From assembly GCA_036365145.1 (NCBI GenBank), contig JAEOAD010000004.1, forward strand, positions 48,762,001 to 48,826,000: a stretch of 64,000 bases of DNA, given 5' to 3'. Shown here one piece after another: positions 44,327-56,423 of this stretch. Numbering within the stretch: position 1 is the stretch's first letter; every line of letters starts with the position of its first letter. Below the pieces are notes generated by a model. It saw nothing but the letters and a program-made list of their open reading frames with translations, was not told where the DNA came from and made no database searches. This DNA comes from Orientallactaga sibirica (Eukaryota; Chordata; Mammalia; Rodentia; Dipodidae). The translations under genes and the position numbers were made by a program.

Positions 44327-44846
44327 TTTTAAATAAATTAATTAATTTATTTATTATTTGTATATTTATTTATAAGAAAGAGGGAGTGCTGAAAAGTAAT
44401 TTTTAAAAATAACTGGGGGTATGCCTCAGTGAAAGAGTTGATGCCCAGCATATGTAAGGCTTTAGTAACTATCCTCAGTATAATAAAGAATGCACAACCA
44501 GACTATGGAATTTTTGGTGTGTGCTACCAAATTACTCTATGCTCAGATAAGATTCTTATGCAACACAAAAATGTGTGTTAAATCTGTACTTCTGGTGAAC
44601 TGTTGACTGACTTTTTAAAAATGTGTTTTTTCTAAGGAGAGAAACACTCACTTCTATTGATGACTTTTATGCCTAAGGTTGCTGCATGACACAAAATTTG
44701 CCCCCACCCTTTTTATAAATAAGGTAAGAAAGTAATTAGGTTTGTGATGGCTGTCTCAATTTTCCAAAGTTCATCCACTCAAAAATGTTGTAAAAACTCT
44801 TTTGCTTATCAAATGTAAGATATAGCCTCAAAATACCAAGCTCAGG
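44327..44846. other. Unassigned non-coding DNA
   Basis: AT-rich, no recognised element. Confidence 0.4.
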
Positions 44847-45052
44847 GCTGGAGAGATGGCTTAGCGGTTAAGGAGCCTGCCTGCGAAGCCTAGGAACGGT
44901 CCGTTGAGATTCTCCAGGTACCACGTTTAGCCAGAGGCAAATTGACACAAGGGTGCAATGTTGCACTTGCCCACAAGGAGTTCGTTCACAGCTGCTGAGA
45001 GGGCACTGGTGTGCCCATTCTCTATCTGTCTCTCTTTCTCTCTAACTCTCTC

Positions 45053-45097
<45 letters not shown>

Positions 45098-45108
45098 AAA
45101 AACCTCAA
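44847..45108 (+). repeat. tRNA-derived SINE (long variant) with long poly(A)
   Basis: GGGCTGGAGAGATGGCTTAG, the long-variant block TTGACACAAGGGTGCAATGT, then CTAACTCTCTCC and an A run of about 43 bases. Confidence 0.95.
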
Positions 45109-46200
45109 CTTATTTATTTTATGGTTGGGTTCTATCATATTTCAAGTATCATATTTCAATTTAAATTTTTCTAAGTAGAAACATAACAAAGCATTTCTCA
45201 TACTCAAGGAACCTAACATGTACAAAGGAAGTACTCAAAAATGCCTATTACAATCACAAGATAAAACTGGATCAAGATCACAATAAGAAAACTGTTTATA
45301 TGGTCTATAGAAATGAATTAAGAAAGGTAAATTGTACTTAAAGCAAATAAGGATTTTATGATAAATCTAAATCTAACCCTAGCTGAGAAAACTGGATTAG
45401 AGAGATGTTTTTAGACCCCCAAATCTATATTTAAAACACTGAAATCTAAAGCAGATGGTTATTCATTCGTGTGTGATTTCAGCTAATTATAAATGTATAC
45501 AGGAAAGAACACATGTATGAAAGACTACTTCTAAAAAACAGTTAAAAGCAGATGAACACTAGTATGTGGACAGTCTCATTCTCCTGCACCAAAGTCTGTA
45601 TTATCATCCAATATGATATGGGCGGTACAAAGACTCATTCATGCTGTTACATTGGCAGTAAAACATGAAATTCTGTACATTCATAGAAACTTAAGAGATA
45701 AGAAGTGTAGCACTGGCGATTAGGGAAGGATTGATCATAATCATTTTGGGGAAGTTGATATTATTTGGAATTTAAAAACCCAAAGTGATAAAACTCAATT
45801 AGAATTGATAGAGAAATCAGTATCTCAAAAATTATAGAATATTTTTATATTCTTGCAATAAGCAATTCTTTTTCTGCATGACCCAAAATGCAAATTTTAT
45901 GAATAAAATGACAATTTTAGTACCTATAAGTTAAAACTTTCCTTGCGATAATCATATAGGAAATGTGAGATGCTGAAAGTGCTAATATGTAAATTAGCAT
46001 TATATTTATATTACCCACTAATGTTTTACACTTATTTATATAACTATCACAAACTAACATCTTTACATTACATAGGCAATGTAAAATTCAAAGAAGTAAT
46101 ACAATCTCTGCAGAACTTACTGACAGGCATTTTACACTCCAACAAGAACTGGGTATGAACCTAAATCTGACATCTGGAAGGACGCTTTGCTGGCTGAGGT
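45109..46200. other. Unassigned non-coding DNA
   Basis: About 1.1 kb, AT-rich, no recognised repeat or exon. Confidence 0.45.
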
Positions 46201-46214
46201 CTTCTACAATCCTG

Positions 46215-46430
46215 GGATACGGGGAGCATCAGGAGGCTGTGGCCCTGGATGCGCGGGGCGGAGCGGGGTGGGGCGGGGCGGGGTGGTGAGGAAGGGTCCT
46301 GAGCGGACATACTGCGAGGGGTGGGGGCGAGTGTTGAGGGAACTTGGACGCCAAGGCAGTCGGGAGAGCCAACACGCTCCTTTTAGTGTCCTGGCCTTGG
46401 CGCCTTACATATTAGCTCCAGCCTGCGGCT
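46215..46430. promoter_or_regulatory. GC-box-rich, CpG-rich patch (possible promoter)
   Basis: Sharp change to G+C-rich sequence with many CpG, including tandem Sp1-type boxes (GGGGCGGAGC, GGGGCGGGGC) at about 46256-46280. No TATA box and no recognised exon next to it. It could be a promoter or CpG island for an unseen transcript, or a decayed repeat; the sequence alone cannot decide. Confidence 0.4.
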
Positions 46431-47464
46431 AGGCAGCCTTCATGTCCATTGAGCAGGCTGCTGGCTGCCCTGGGCTCCTTGCAGGTTCTTCCTAAACCTC
46501 CAGGATAGGGAATTGTACAACCAAAAGGTCTAACGTGGGGAAAAGTGGAGTCTGACTGCTGAATTGAATAACCCAGACAGCACATTATGGAGTGAAGTGG
46601 GACCTTTTGCATCTAAGCGCTGTTGATAGAAATAAGTTCCTTTCAGAGTTAATGCTGTCACTTTGGCAGACATACACGTACCTGTGAAATTGGATTTGAA
46701 TCTTGAAATCAACGTTAGCATTGATTGTAGTTAATGGTGACTGCCTAATATGGTCAGTGCAGCCACTAACACACCCAACAGAAATATATGACATGGAAAC
46801 TGAGAGACTGCCGGAAAGATATGATTATTTTCTTTGTTAGCATTTTCAACTTAAAAATGTATTTAATGTTTCTGACATTGAGATCACCAATCAAAACAAT
46901 AGAATGTTGTAACCCAGAGTTTTCTAGGCTCAATGCAGTAGCGACAAAGTGATTGTGAAGGTGTTTGTCTATGCTGAGTGGTTGAGATTTAAATATAGTT
47001 TATTATTGTGGAGGGAATCTGTGAACCAGGGGAAAGCTGAGGTTCCTCTTGTGTTAGCCATTATGGCTTCCTGTAGTCTAGATGGAAATGTGTGAGCCAT
47101 TCTATTAACTTAGTTAGAGACACTCATGAGGCAGAGCAATGTAGTGGTTACACAGCACCCACCAACCATCACATGCCAGGTAATCATCCTGTTTACCTAC
47201 CTCCTCATCTGCCCATGCTTTCATAGAAAACATTTTTGTTATTTGCTCTGTGTTATCTTTTTGTGGGAACTATATATACATGATCTAGAGATGCTCATTA
47301 TAGCAGGGAATAAATCAGACAGAATGATCATATATCACACAAACAAAAATCTGGGAAGATTTATGTTTGTCATTACATAGAAATCACAAGAGAAATCTCC
47401 ATGTAGCCAACATTATTGTATCTAGTTTTTCAGCAACAAATAGTGGTTCTTCTACCTGCTATAT
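46431..47464. other. Unassigned non-coding DNA
   Basis: Follows the GC-rich patch; ORFs up to 84 codons have no family likeness. Confidence 0.4.
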
Positions 47465-47466
47465 CT

Positions 47467-47629
47467 TTTTGTTTGTTTGTTATTCTTTTTGTGAGGTAGG
47501 GTTTCACTCTAGCCCAGGCTGATCTGGAATTCACCATATAGCCTCAGGGTAGCATTGAACTCACAGGGATCCTCCTACCTCCTGCCTCCCTAGTGCTGGG
47601 ATTAAAGGCTTGCGCCACCATGCCTGGCA
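47467..47629 (-). repeat. B1-type SINE
   Basis: GTGAGGTAGGGTTTCACTCT to TTGCGCCACCATGCCTGGCA, antisense. Confidence 0.92.
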
Positions 47630-48204
47630 TGTTATATACTTTTTGAATGTGGCCTTTTAAACATAATGTGAATACAAACAGTAATTATTTTTTTCTGCTG
47701 ACTTCTCTAAATCAGGTCTCTGAGCTTCATGTAAAATAAATACATAAAACGCTGTGAACTTGACCCATGTGATTCAAGCAGATCTCAAGCCTGACACCTT
47801 CACAGAGAGTAAAACAAAACCCTGCGTGTCCTGATCACAAGGGATCAAACCAGTGTGCATCCAATATTATGCAAGAAGGACAAAGTGACACTGGAAATAA
47901 TGGACTATTATTATTGTACTTTAATAATTGCAAATGCATATTTAATTATCCTATGGACAAAACAAGTGATACATGAAATATTATGCTTTTGTTAGAATAC
48001 AGTTCATTTCAACATCAAAATTGACCTTGCATCAAGCTACACATCCTCTAAAACTGACTTTATGTAGCATACTCAGGATGTGATCATGTTATATTCAAAT
48101 GTTCTTAAATGTCAAGAATGTTTAGCCATTCAGATGACTTTCACACATGTGTGAAGAATTATAGAACTCTCCTATAAGATCATAGTGTGCATTATGTGCC
48201 ACTT
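47630..48204. other. Unassigned non-coding DNA
   Basis: No gene or repeat recognised. Confidence 0.4.
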
Positions 48205-48350
48205 CTTTTTCATTATTTATTTTAAAATAGGGTGGCATATATCCCCTAAATGTCTTAAATTCTCTGTGTACCTGACATAGCCTCAACCCTCCTGCCTCGA
48301 TCTCCCAAGTGCTGCTGTCAGTGCAGCCATGTAGCACCACCTTCAGCTAT
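48205..48350 (-). repeat. Old B1-like SINE
   Basis: AAATAGGGTGGCATATATCC, CAACCCTCCTGCCTCGATCT, GTAGCACCACCTTCAGCTAT; diverged antisense copy. Confidence 0.6.
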
Positions 48351-49236
48351 CTTAATTTTTATTATTTACAATGCCTAAGGCTGCAAGGCCATGGCTTTTA
48401 TGTGTCATTCCTTCTTGCTCCTTTCCCATCCTTCTCCACAAGAGGATGGCCTAGCAGCACCTCAGTCCCCATTTGCTAACCATCCACTGCCATAAAATCG
48501 TGTTCACAGACAAACTCCATGAGCAATTCATCATCACCAGTCATGAACAGACTGACACTTATTCTTTCTTCCTGGTGTGATGGCATTTGGTTGGCCGGAA
48601 GTATCGATGAATGCTATAAGAGGAGCATTCTGTGTCTTATATAGAAATGTAGCTCTTTTGTTCTTGGACAAACATAAGTTCCTGGATAGGGTAGAGTTGA
48701 GCAGGAAACTCCTACCAACAGATTCCTTGATGTCAACACATCCATTATAGAATGGGAGCAGGATTTCCCTCTGAAATAATTGTCTTTCTTAGATCAAGGA
48801 TTGAGTAATTGAATTGTAAACGGCCTTAAGAAATTCATTCTGCCTAAAAACCTCTTGCTTATTTCACTTGTGTCCTTAGTTATAGTTTTGTATCTGTATG
48901 CCCATTGATCGAACCTACCATACCTCTGTCTGGTTTCCTAAATTAACAGCAGAAACCCAGACCAATGTAAAGTGCATGGTATGACCTGACCCTTACAGGA
49001 TTTCCTTTGCTCTAACTGCAGTACTCCACTAAAATAAAGGAGTTGGGTATGCATTCTAAAATCAATCACTTATTTAGAAAATATCTTAGACTAGAGATCT
49101 CAGACCTACAAGGAGTTTCTGCTAGGACAGATGGGTGGGATGAGGGTGTCAAAGAGATAAAAAAATTCTGTCATGAAAGCTATATATACAAATTCTACAA
49201 ATCACTGAGATTGGTCTTATATGAGCAGATGGACAT
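48351..49236. other. Unassigned non-coding DNA
   Basis: About 0.9 kb, no recognised element. Confidence 0.4.
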
Positions 49237-49425
49237 CTTTTTAAAATTTTATTTATTTGTTTATTTATGAAAGAGAGAAAGAATGGGTATGTCAGGGCCT
49301 TTAGCCACTGCATACAAATTCTGGACACACGTACCACCTTGTGCATCTGGCATATGTGGGGAATCAAACCTTGGTCCTTAGTCTTCACAGCCAAGCACCT
49401 TAACTGCTAAGCCATCTCTCCAGCC
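49237..49425 (-). repeat. tRNA-derived SINE
   Basis: TTTTATTTATTTGTTTATTT, CTTTAGCCACTGCATACAAA, CTGCTAAGCCATCTCTCCAG, antisense. Confidence 0.92.
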
Positions 49426-50737
49426 TAATATCCTTTGATGCAGGTAAGAATGTGTGATCTATTCTCTCTCTTCACTTTGCCCCATCATTGGTAATATGGA
49501 TCAGTGGGATATTGCAAATGTGAAAAGTCTGAAGACTCAAGATAGAGATTGTCACATAAGCTACGAAAGGAATAAGAAGTTGTTGCCACTTACTTTGTCA
49601 TAGCACTGATGTGAGCAGCTCAAATATACCATGATGTTTCAGTTCAGTTCCCAGGTCTTTGCCTATGGAAGCAATTGATAGGAGAATATAACCCACCTCT
49701 GTAAATTCTGAGTTTGTGTCCTAGAAACTGGCAACAGGTTTTTTAAAAAGGTGGAATATTTCATCAAACTTCATATTTTTACCTGAAAAAAAAAAAAACC
49801 AAAATCATCTCTAATCTCACCTATTAAAATACTTCCAAGAGTGAAAAATTAAGAGCTCAAGGTATCCCTTCTTTGTCACATGTAGTACCCTGCTTGTGGA
49901 TACGCACCATGAGATGACATGCACCACGAGATGATAGTTACTTTATGTCTTTCTAGCTGTTCCTCAGCAAATCAGAAAGTTGAGTCTCGGCAGGTCATAT
50001 GACTCAGTTCTTCTACTCATGGAACAGAGGTGAAGGGTTGCTAATGATCAGCTGAAGCAAGCAGAAGAGCTAAACAGAGTCAACTAAATATTCCCACCCC
50101 TAGGATGAGGCAAGTCACAGAAAAATAACAAAAATATAGCAGAAAATTGTTCCAGACCTTGATGATAGCAGAGACGGCAGGGGAGGATCCACTCACCTAG
50201 GGCGGTCAACCTAGTCCCTTAAGGGAGCATTCAATATCGTGGCATAAATTTCTCCAGAAACTCCTGTCTTGACCCTTTTCTCTCTGTGTCTCCAGCAATA
50301 TCTTCACTGGAGGAAACCTCTTACTGAACACTGAGAAACAAACACTTTGGAGAACAATAAGGATGCCCAACTATGAAATCATTACTTATGCCTTCCCCAA
50401 GAGAATAAACCAGAATGTATTAATACACTGAGGTACTGTGTTTTGTTTCAACGTATGAATTGTAATCATTATAGTCAATCCTATAATTGGCATGAAAATA
50501 TCATATGAGGAAGGAGTCAAACCTATTTTGGTTGGATCAAAATCACTTGAGAATGGACTATGGTAGCTTTGGGACCATGAAATGTATAATTACTCCTTGG
50601 CTGCACATGATCACTTTCCTTACTGCAGGATTTCTCCATGTCTTAGCTCATATGTGTGATAAAAATCTGAGAGACACACTTGTTGTAGGTTCCGCATTTC
50701 TGATTTTCCATGAGGATGGCAACCTAGAACCTTCATC
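49426..50737. other. Unassigned non-coding DNA
   Basis: About 1.3 kb with no gene. A short imperfect tandem (GCACCATGAGATGACAT / GCACCACGAGATGATAG) lies at about 49905-49940. Confidence 0.4.
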
Positions 50738-50740
50738 TGG

Positions 50741-50747
<7 letters not shown>

Positions 50748-50776
<29 letters not shown>

Positions 50777-51006
50777 TTTTTCTTTTTTTTTTTTTTGGAG
50801 AGAGACACAGAGAGAGAGGGAGAGGGAGAAGCTGCAAACAAAATCCAGATGCATGTCCCCTTGTGGTCAAGTGCGGCATTGCACCCTTGTGACACTTTGC
50901 ATCTGGCTAAACGTGGGACCTGGAGATTGGAACCGCTGGAGATTGGAACCAGTGTTCTTAGGCTTAGGAGGCAGGCGCCTTAACTGCTAAGCCATCTCTC
51001 CAGCCC
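50748..51006 (-). repeat. tRNA-derived SINE (long variant) with (TTTC)n tail
   Basis: Inverted tail has become (TTTC)n at about 50741-50780; GGAGAGAGACACAGAGAGAG and CTAAGCCATCTCTCCAGCCC follow. TGGTCTTTCT on both sides may be the duplicated target. Confidence 0.9.
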
Positions 51007-51022
51007 GTGCCTTGGTCTTTCT

Positions 51023-52831
51023 ATGGAACTAGCAATTCATGTTCTGTCTCCTCTAAGACCATTAATTTGTCTCCCTACCTCCAATGTTTCTGCCCCCAGT
51101 ATAAGCCTGGGCTTCAATGACTTCCTTTCTCTAATTTGCCAACATGGCCAATTACTATTCTTCATTCTGGGGCCCTTTCCATTCTCAAGTAGACAGGAAC
51201 TTCTTTCCAGAGCTGCTCCACTGGAACTACTTTCTGCCATGGATCACAGTTCCCACCAGCATAGGAAGCTGAGTCCTTGTTGAGTTAGGTAGATGGGATG
51301 TCAGGGAGATGCGATTGCACAATGGAACTGCTCCTGAGTGTGAAAGTTCCAAAGCCAGAGCATGGAACAATGGCACACACAAATATGGTGCCACATGATT
51401 CTAAGATGATGATTGGCACTGGTTGACCTGAAACATCACCTCTTTCGGAGATGAGTCTGCACTGCCTGAATTGTGGATGGGATTTAGGAGGCTATCCTGG
51501 GGAAATTATGTTTGTAGGTAATGGCATTGCTAGGAGGGAGCTTGTAGACCTGGATCAGCTAGTGTTGGGAATGTCAGGGATCAGGAGAAGCAAACTAGAA
51601 GAGGAAGTGAAGTTATTATGGGAGGAGAGGAAGGGCCTTTTTCCAGCCCAGGGAACATGTAACTGGGACCAAGTCAAGACATCTTGGATTTCTCTAGATC
51701 GGCAGCACAGAAGGTGAAGGTAGGGACATGATTGGGAATGTGTATGTAGGAGGTGAATGGAGAATCCCATTTTCCACCCGAGCCCTGTGGGAAGCTGACC
51801 TCAAACAGTGGTGCACTTGGTTGCTTTTCCTGGACCTTCAGTGACAATCACTCTTTGAATTGCTCCCTGTGGTCCTGGGATGGCTGCCTCCTGGCATGGT
51901 GGGCCTGCTTTCAGAACTGGGATGGCTGAGCAGGAGCTCTAGGAGAGTATGAGATAGGTTTTGCTTAAAGTCAAATTTATTTCATGAGGACTAAGAGCAG
52001 GTTTCTCTGCAATCCCCTTGACCTCATTCTGACTTCCACACACACGTCCATGCTTACTTGCTCCACCATCTCCTCCGTACATGTGCAGCAGCCAACTGTG
52101 CTCTGGACGGGATGCAACTACATACAGCCTGGTAACACAGGGACTCTATTCTGGGAACTATGTACAGAGTGACCAGGATGCCGACACCAGGTGTTGATAT
52201 GCTGACTTGTTCTGACCCATTACCTATAGACTTCCCACCTTCATACATACCCCGCAGCCTGCGCTTTCCAGTAGCATCTTCTTCAGCAAGCCCCTCCATG
52301 GTCCTCTGAGGTTTTCTGTTTTGTGTTTACTGGCATGTGCTCATGCAACAGCTCAGATCCTGTATCTAGTTGTTAAGGTGAGATAGCTGGCAGAATGTCC
52401 AAGTCAGGTTCTTGACTTTGAACTCATCTAGCCTCCCTGGCCCCCATGGCATGCCTGGACTCCAAACACATCTGTTTGTGTCGGTTGAGATCAGAGTTCG
52501 CTCCTGTTTGATACAGGCCTTCAGGCATTGGTTAGGAATCAAAGACAAACCAAGGGCATAGTGAACAGAGCTGCATTTAGTGAGCAGGTTCCATTTGGTA
52601 AATATCTTGTGAGGAGAGATATAGTGAAGAACTGTGTCCCCAGTGGGTGTCTCTGGGTAGGAATAGGGTGTATATAGAAGGAAGAGTAGAGTAGAAGCTA
52701 TAGGATGTGAGGAAGGGGATGGGCAGAGTGAGCCAATGTTAGGCCTATGTGAAGGTCTTCATTCTGGATATTTATAAAGGCCAAGAGCTCCCAGGAAGCC
52801 TGAGGTCCATGAGGATGCCTAGCAATTGACT
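51023..52831. other. Unassigned, unique-looking DNA
   Basis: About 1.8 kb with balanced base composition and ORFs of up to 88 codons on both strands. None has a recognisable domain; no repeat seen. Confidence 0.45.
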
Positions 52832-52955
52832 CAGGACTGATGGCACATGCTTGTATCCCAGCACTTGGAAGGATGAGGATGATTAGTGGGAGGTTAGCCT
52901 AGGTTACAATAGTGAGTTCTAGGTCCACCCAATGAGACCCTGTCTCAAAACAGAG
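52832..52955 (+). repeat. Old B1-like SINE
   Basis: GGACTGATGGCACATGCTTG, CCCAGCACTTGGAAGGATGA, GAGACCCTGTCTCAAAACAG; diverged. Confidence 0.75.
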
Positions 52956-53219
52956 AGATTGATCTTGGAATGGTAGAGGTGGGCACTTTCCCATTAGAGA
53001 AGAAAGCCAAGCAGACAGATTAAGTAAAAATGTGCAGGCTGATATGAGCCATTCCCTTGTTCTGGAATGTTCTATGATGTTAGGGAGAGTGTGATATCAT
53101 ATCTCTCTCAGGAAATCACTGGCAGTCTGTCTGGCTGCTTTGTCTCAAGGACTAAGTAAGGGCCAAGTTCACTTTTGGGGATGATGAAATTTAGCTGGGT
53201 TGAACATGATCAAATTATG

Positions 53220-53241
53220 CATATGCATAATTATGCATATG
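53220..53241. repeat. 22-bp perfect palindrome
   Basis: Half-site CATATGCATAA followed directly by its exact inverse. Preceded by another ATGCAT. No association with a gene or repeat boundary is visible. Confidence 0.9.
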
Positions 53242-53394
53242 TATAAAAACTTCATTATGAAACCTGATAGTTTCTACAGTTTACATCTGCAAATAAAATA
53301 AAAACTCTGTTATGGAAGGGAAAAGCTTAGGGGAGACTGAATAAAATAAGAAAACACATTGTGAATGAAAATTATATATTTTTCAACATTTATT

Positions 53395-53860
53395 GGGTTG
53401 AGGTAAGGGTTGACTATACCACCATGGTAGGGAAACAACTCCCCAGGGCTCTTGGGCTCAAAGACCCCAAGGGTAGTCCGAAAGTCTTAAGAACAAACAG
53501 AATGCTGGCGACTTCTGGGGAGACTCAAAACTCATCACAGTGCTGATAAGAAGTGACAGTTGAGTGTTCAGTACTTAATAAGACATCTCTATCAGACCCT
53601 CCCACAGCTCAGGGTTGATGGCAGAAGAAGTGGTGGAAAGACTGTAAGAGCCAAAGGATGGGAGGGGTTGTTTGGAATGCTGTATCCTTACATAAAGCGG
53701 TCATTGTGTTCATAATCTCACAGCATTGTTGGTTACTGCATTAAAACCTGCATAGTACTGCCCTGCCAACAGGTTGTTGTGGATGATGGACATCTATAGG
53801 AAAGGGAATAATAGGGAAAACATGGGATTTAGTGGGGTGGGTTTCTATTAATTTTTGAAA
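53395..53860 (+). mobile_element. L1 3' UTR fragment
   Basis: ACTCATCACAGTGCTGATAAG, AAGTGACAGTTGAGTGTTCA, GAAAGACTGTAAGAGCCAAAGG and GTTCATAATCTCACAGCATT are in the order of the 15.5-kb copy and rodent L1 3' UTRs. The 3' end is eroded. Confidence 0.7.
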
Positions 53861-54335
53861 AAAGAACTGCAGAGGACACACCCTTGTGTGTACCCACAAT
53901 GGGTCACCTGGCAACTGTAGCTGCAGTAATGTTGACCACTGGTCAGGCAGGTGCTGGCCGTGTATTTGTTGATGTTTGGAAGGCCGAGTCATCTCCACAC
54001 TTAGGTAACTGCCTCCCATGATCCTGTCTAAACGTTGAGGTAGAAGTCATTTATCAGATGCAGCAGTACAGCCTTCTTAGCCTGAAGGTTCTCAGAGGAG
54101 GGTAAGGGCAGAGGAACCAGCAAGGCACTTTAGGGCTGACTTGCAAGTTGGATGAGGTAAAGGAGGTAAAAGGCCTATTGTGCCCAGAGGAGCTCCTCTG
54201 TCAGTGAATGAGGAAGGCCCTTCTGTTTAAGGAGTTCTTCCAAGTACTTCGTTTTTAGGGTTTATGCACCCGAGTGCTACTGCCCTGCCAGTCACTGGGG
54301 CCTCCTCTGAGCCTTGGTTTATATTTCTGCATCTC
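53861..54335. other. Unassigned non-coding DNA
   Basis: No recognised element. Confidence 0.4.
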
Positions 54336-54656
54336 TGTGATCACAGTAACAAACAACTGAGGGGAGGAAAGGCTTAAAAGGGTTTATTTAGTTCCTTGAG
54401 CTGGGTAGAATAGGACAGAACACAAGAGTTCATATCATGGTGGGTTAGGAAACAGAGACAGGGGAATGCTGGTACTCCGCTGACCTCCTTTAACCCCCTT
54501 TAACCCTCACCCCACAGAAGGGTACAAACTACATTTATGGTAGGTTTTCCATCTACAGTGAATTGTGTCTAGAAACCCTCGCAACAGACACACCACAAGT
54601 ATGCAATCCCTTTGGTGATTCTCAAACAGACAAATTTATTAACGTAACCCATCACA
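54336..54656 (-). mobile_element. MaLR-like LTR (antisense), same group as 9.4 kb
   Basis: AAAAGGGTTTATTTAGTTCC (inverse of the polyadenylation region), AACTACATTTATGGTAGGTT, CTTTGGTGATTCTCAAACAG and a terminal ACCCATCACA, the inverse of the start at 9395. Confidence 0.65.
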
Positions 54657-55497
54657 GCCTCCCACACAGGCCTGTGGTCCTTACCTTCCTGTCTGTACCT
54701 CCTGACACGTTTTCAGATCTGTGGCTGGTCTTTGTCTGCCTGTCCAGTGAGCTCTGTGCAAGCTTCTTAGACTCCATTCTGGGCACAATGATGATTCCCA
54801 TGCTCTGTCAGGAGTGGTTATTAATCTGTGATATTTTTTTCACCCAAATCCATGTCCTCTGAACCCTGTGATGGAGTTAGGGCCTTTGCTCAGACCAAGT
54901 ATCTCTGTGACCTGGATAAGTTGACTATGGGCCCCTCTGTATAGGTCACACACCTGTTTCTTGTACTGGGACACACACATCTATAAACACAGGGCCTCAT
55001 GTTTCTCTATAGTGTCCTACAGAGACCATGGAACTCCCCTCCCAACATCATGCCCTGCACTTGCCCTTTCCTATGTATAAAACTTCCCTTCTCCATGTTC
55101 AGTTTCCTGAGTATCAGATTTTCTCTATTCTGTCTCTGACAGTCTGTGAAGGGCTAGAGATCCCCTCAGCCTCCTACCTTGGTTCAGGTCTTGGATCCTG
55201 AATCCCACTGTCCAATTTACCTGGCCTAAATCTGTAATGTGTGGTTTCAGAGCCTTTCTATAGTTTCAGTGCTCCAGTGCCCAGACTAACGGAAGTGCAA
55301 CTGGGGAAATTAAGACAACACTTCTGAGAGGTCACATGCCCAGACAGGCTTAGTAGTACATCTGGTTCAGTCCTTTTACACTGGGCTCAGAGTTGGTGAG
55401 CAATTGAGACAAGCAATAGGGTCTTTTTCTTTCTAGGGTCAGCATCCAGGAGAAAGCTGGAAGCCAGGCAGAGGAATAACACAAAAAATAACAAAGA
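54657..55497. other. Unassigned non-coding DNA
   Basis: Contains GTATAAAACTTCCC near 55075, TATA-like, but without the rest of an LTR or promoter I can defend. Confidence 0.4.
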
Positions 55498-55650
55498 TGC
55501 TCGCTGTGGTGGCGCATGCCTTTAATCCCAGCACACGGAAAGCAGGGGTAGGAGGATCATCATGAGTTCAAGGCCACCTGAGACTACATAGTGAATTCCA
55601 GGTCAGCCTGGGCTAGAGTGAAATACTACCTCAAAAAAAATAATAACAAG
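55498..55650 (+). repeat. B1-type SINE
   Basis: GCTCGCTGTGGTGGCGCATG to CTACCTCAAAAAAAATAATA. Confidence 0.9.
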
Positions 55651-56410
55651 GTTGACTCAGAGCTTGGGGAGAAGAATAAAAGTAGGAAGTATCACTCACC
55701 AAAGACCGTCTCCTTTATGCCCCCACCAAACACCAAACACTGTGACCCAAGCTTGTGTACACTGCCTCACTGTACCCAAATCTCCCAGCCTCCAGAAGAA
55801 ACTGCACTGCAGGGAGCTCCTCATGGACCTTGACTTATTATATGGGATGGCAGTGCCCTCACTGAAAACCTACTACCACATGGCTGCCTCACAATGGGCC
55901 ACTTTTCCTGGGAGATTGCCTTGTGAAATCTTCCTCTCTCTGGAAGAAGCACTTTGTAGGGAAAGGAGAAGCAGAGAGACCCCCTCGTAGATAGTTTCGG
56001 AAGCTGACAGCTGTGCAGGGACCATGTAAAGTATCAGAACCAGCAGCTGAGCTCCTGTAGCTGCTGCCTAGCACAGACCATGGAGAATGATACAGGGACT
56101 CAGAAAGGTGACAGCAGGCCAGGAATACAGGCAGTAATTAGGGCTTCAATCTTCATCATCATCCTACAAATAAAGGCACTACAGTTCCCACCAGCCCTGG
56201 AAGCTGCCCACACCCTCATTCCATTGAAGAAGGAGTTGCTCCGGCATGGTTACCTTCTTGTTATACAGCACTGAAATCTCCTGTTAGGTTTGAGAACCCT
56301 ATTGCAGCACACTCTCATCTTTGAATGACTGAAGTAGAATGTTTATGGGTGGAAACATCAGCTGTCTACATACATGGTAATAGTTGTAGGTGAACTGAAA
56401 TGAACCAAGC
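55651..56410. other. Unassigned non-coding DNA
   Basis: ORFs up to 112 codons without family likeness. Confidence 0.4.
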
Positions 56411-56423
56411 ATCGTTCGTTTTT

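Noticed and set aside
50505..50990. 161-codon open frame on the plus strand
   Set aside because: Its second half is antisense SINE, including the (TTTC)n tail; no independent coding signal.
55060..55140. TATAAAA string followed by pyrimidine-rich DNA, LTR- or promoter-like
   Set aside because: No polyadenylation signal, termini or duplications support an LTR, and no transcript evidence supports a promoter.
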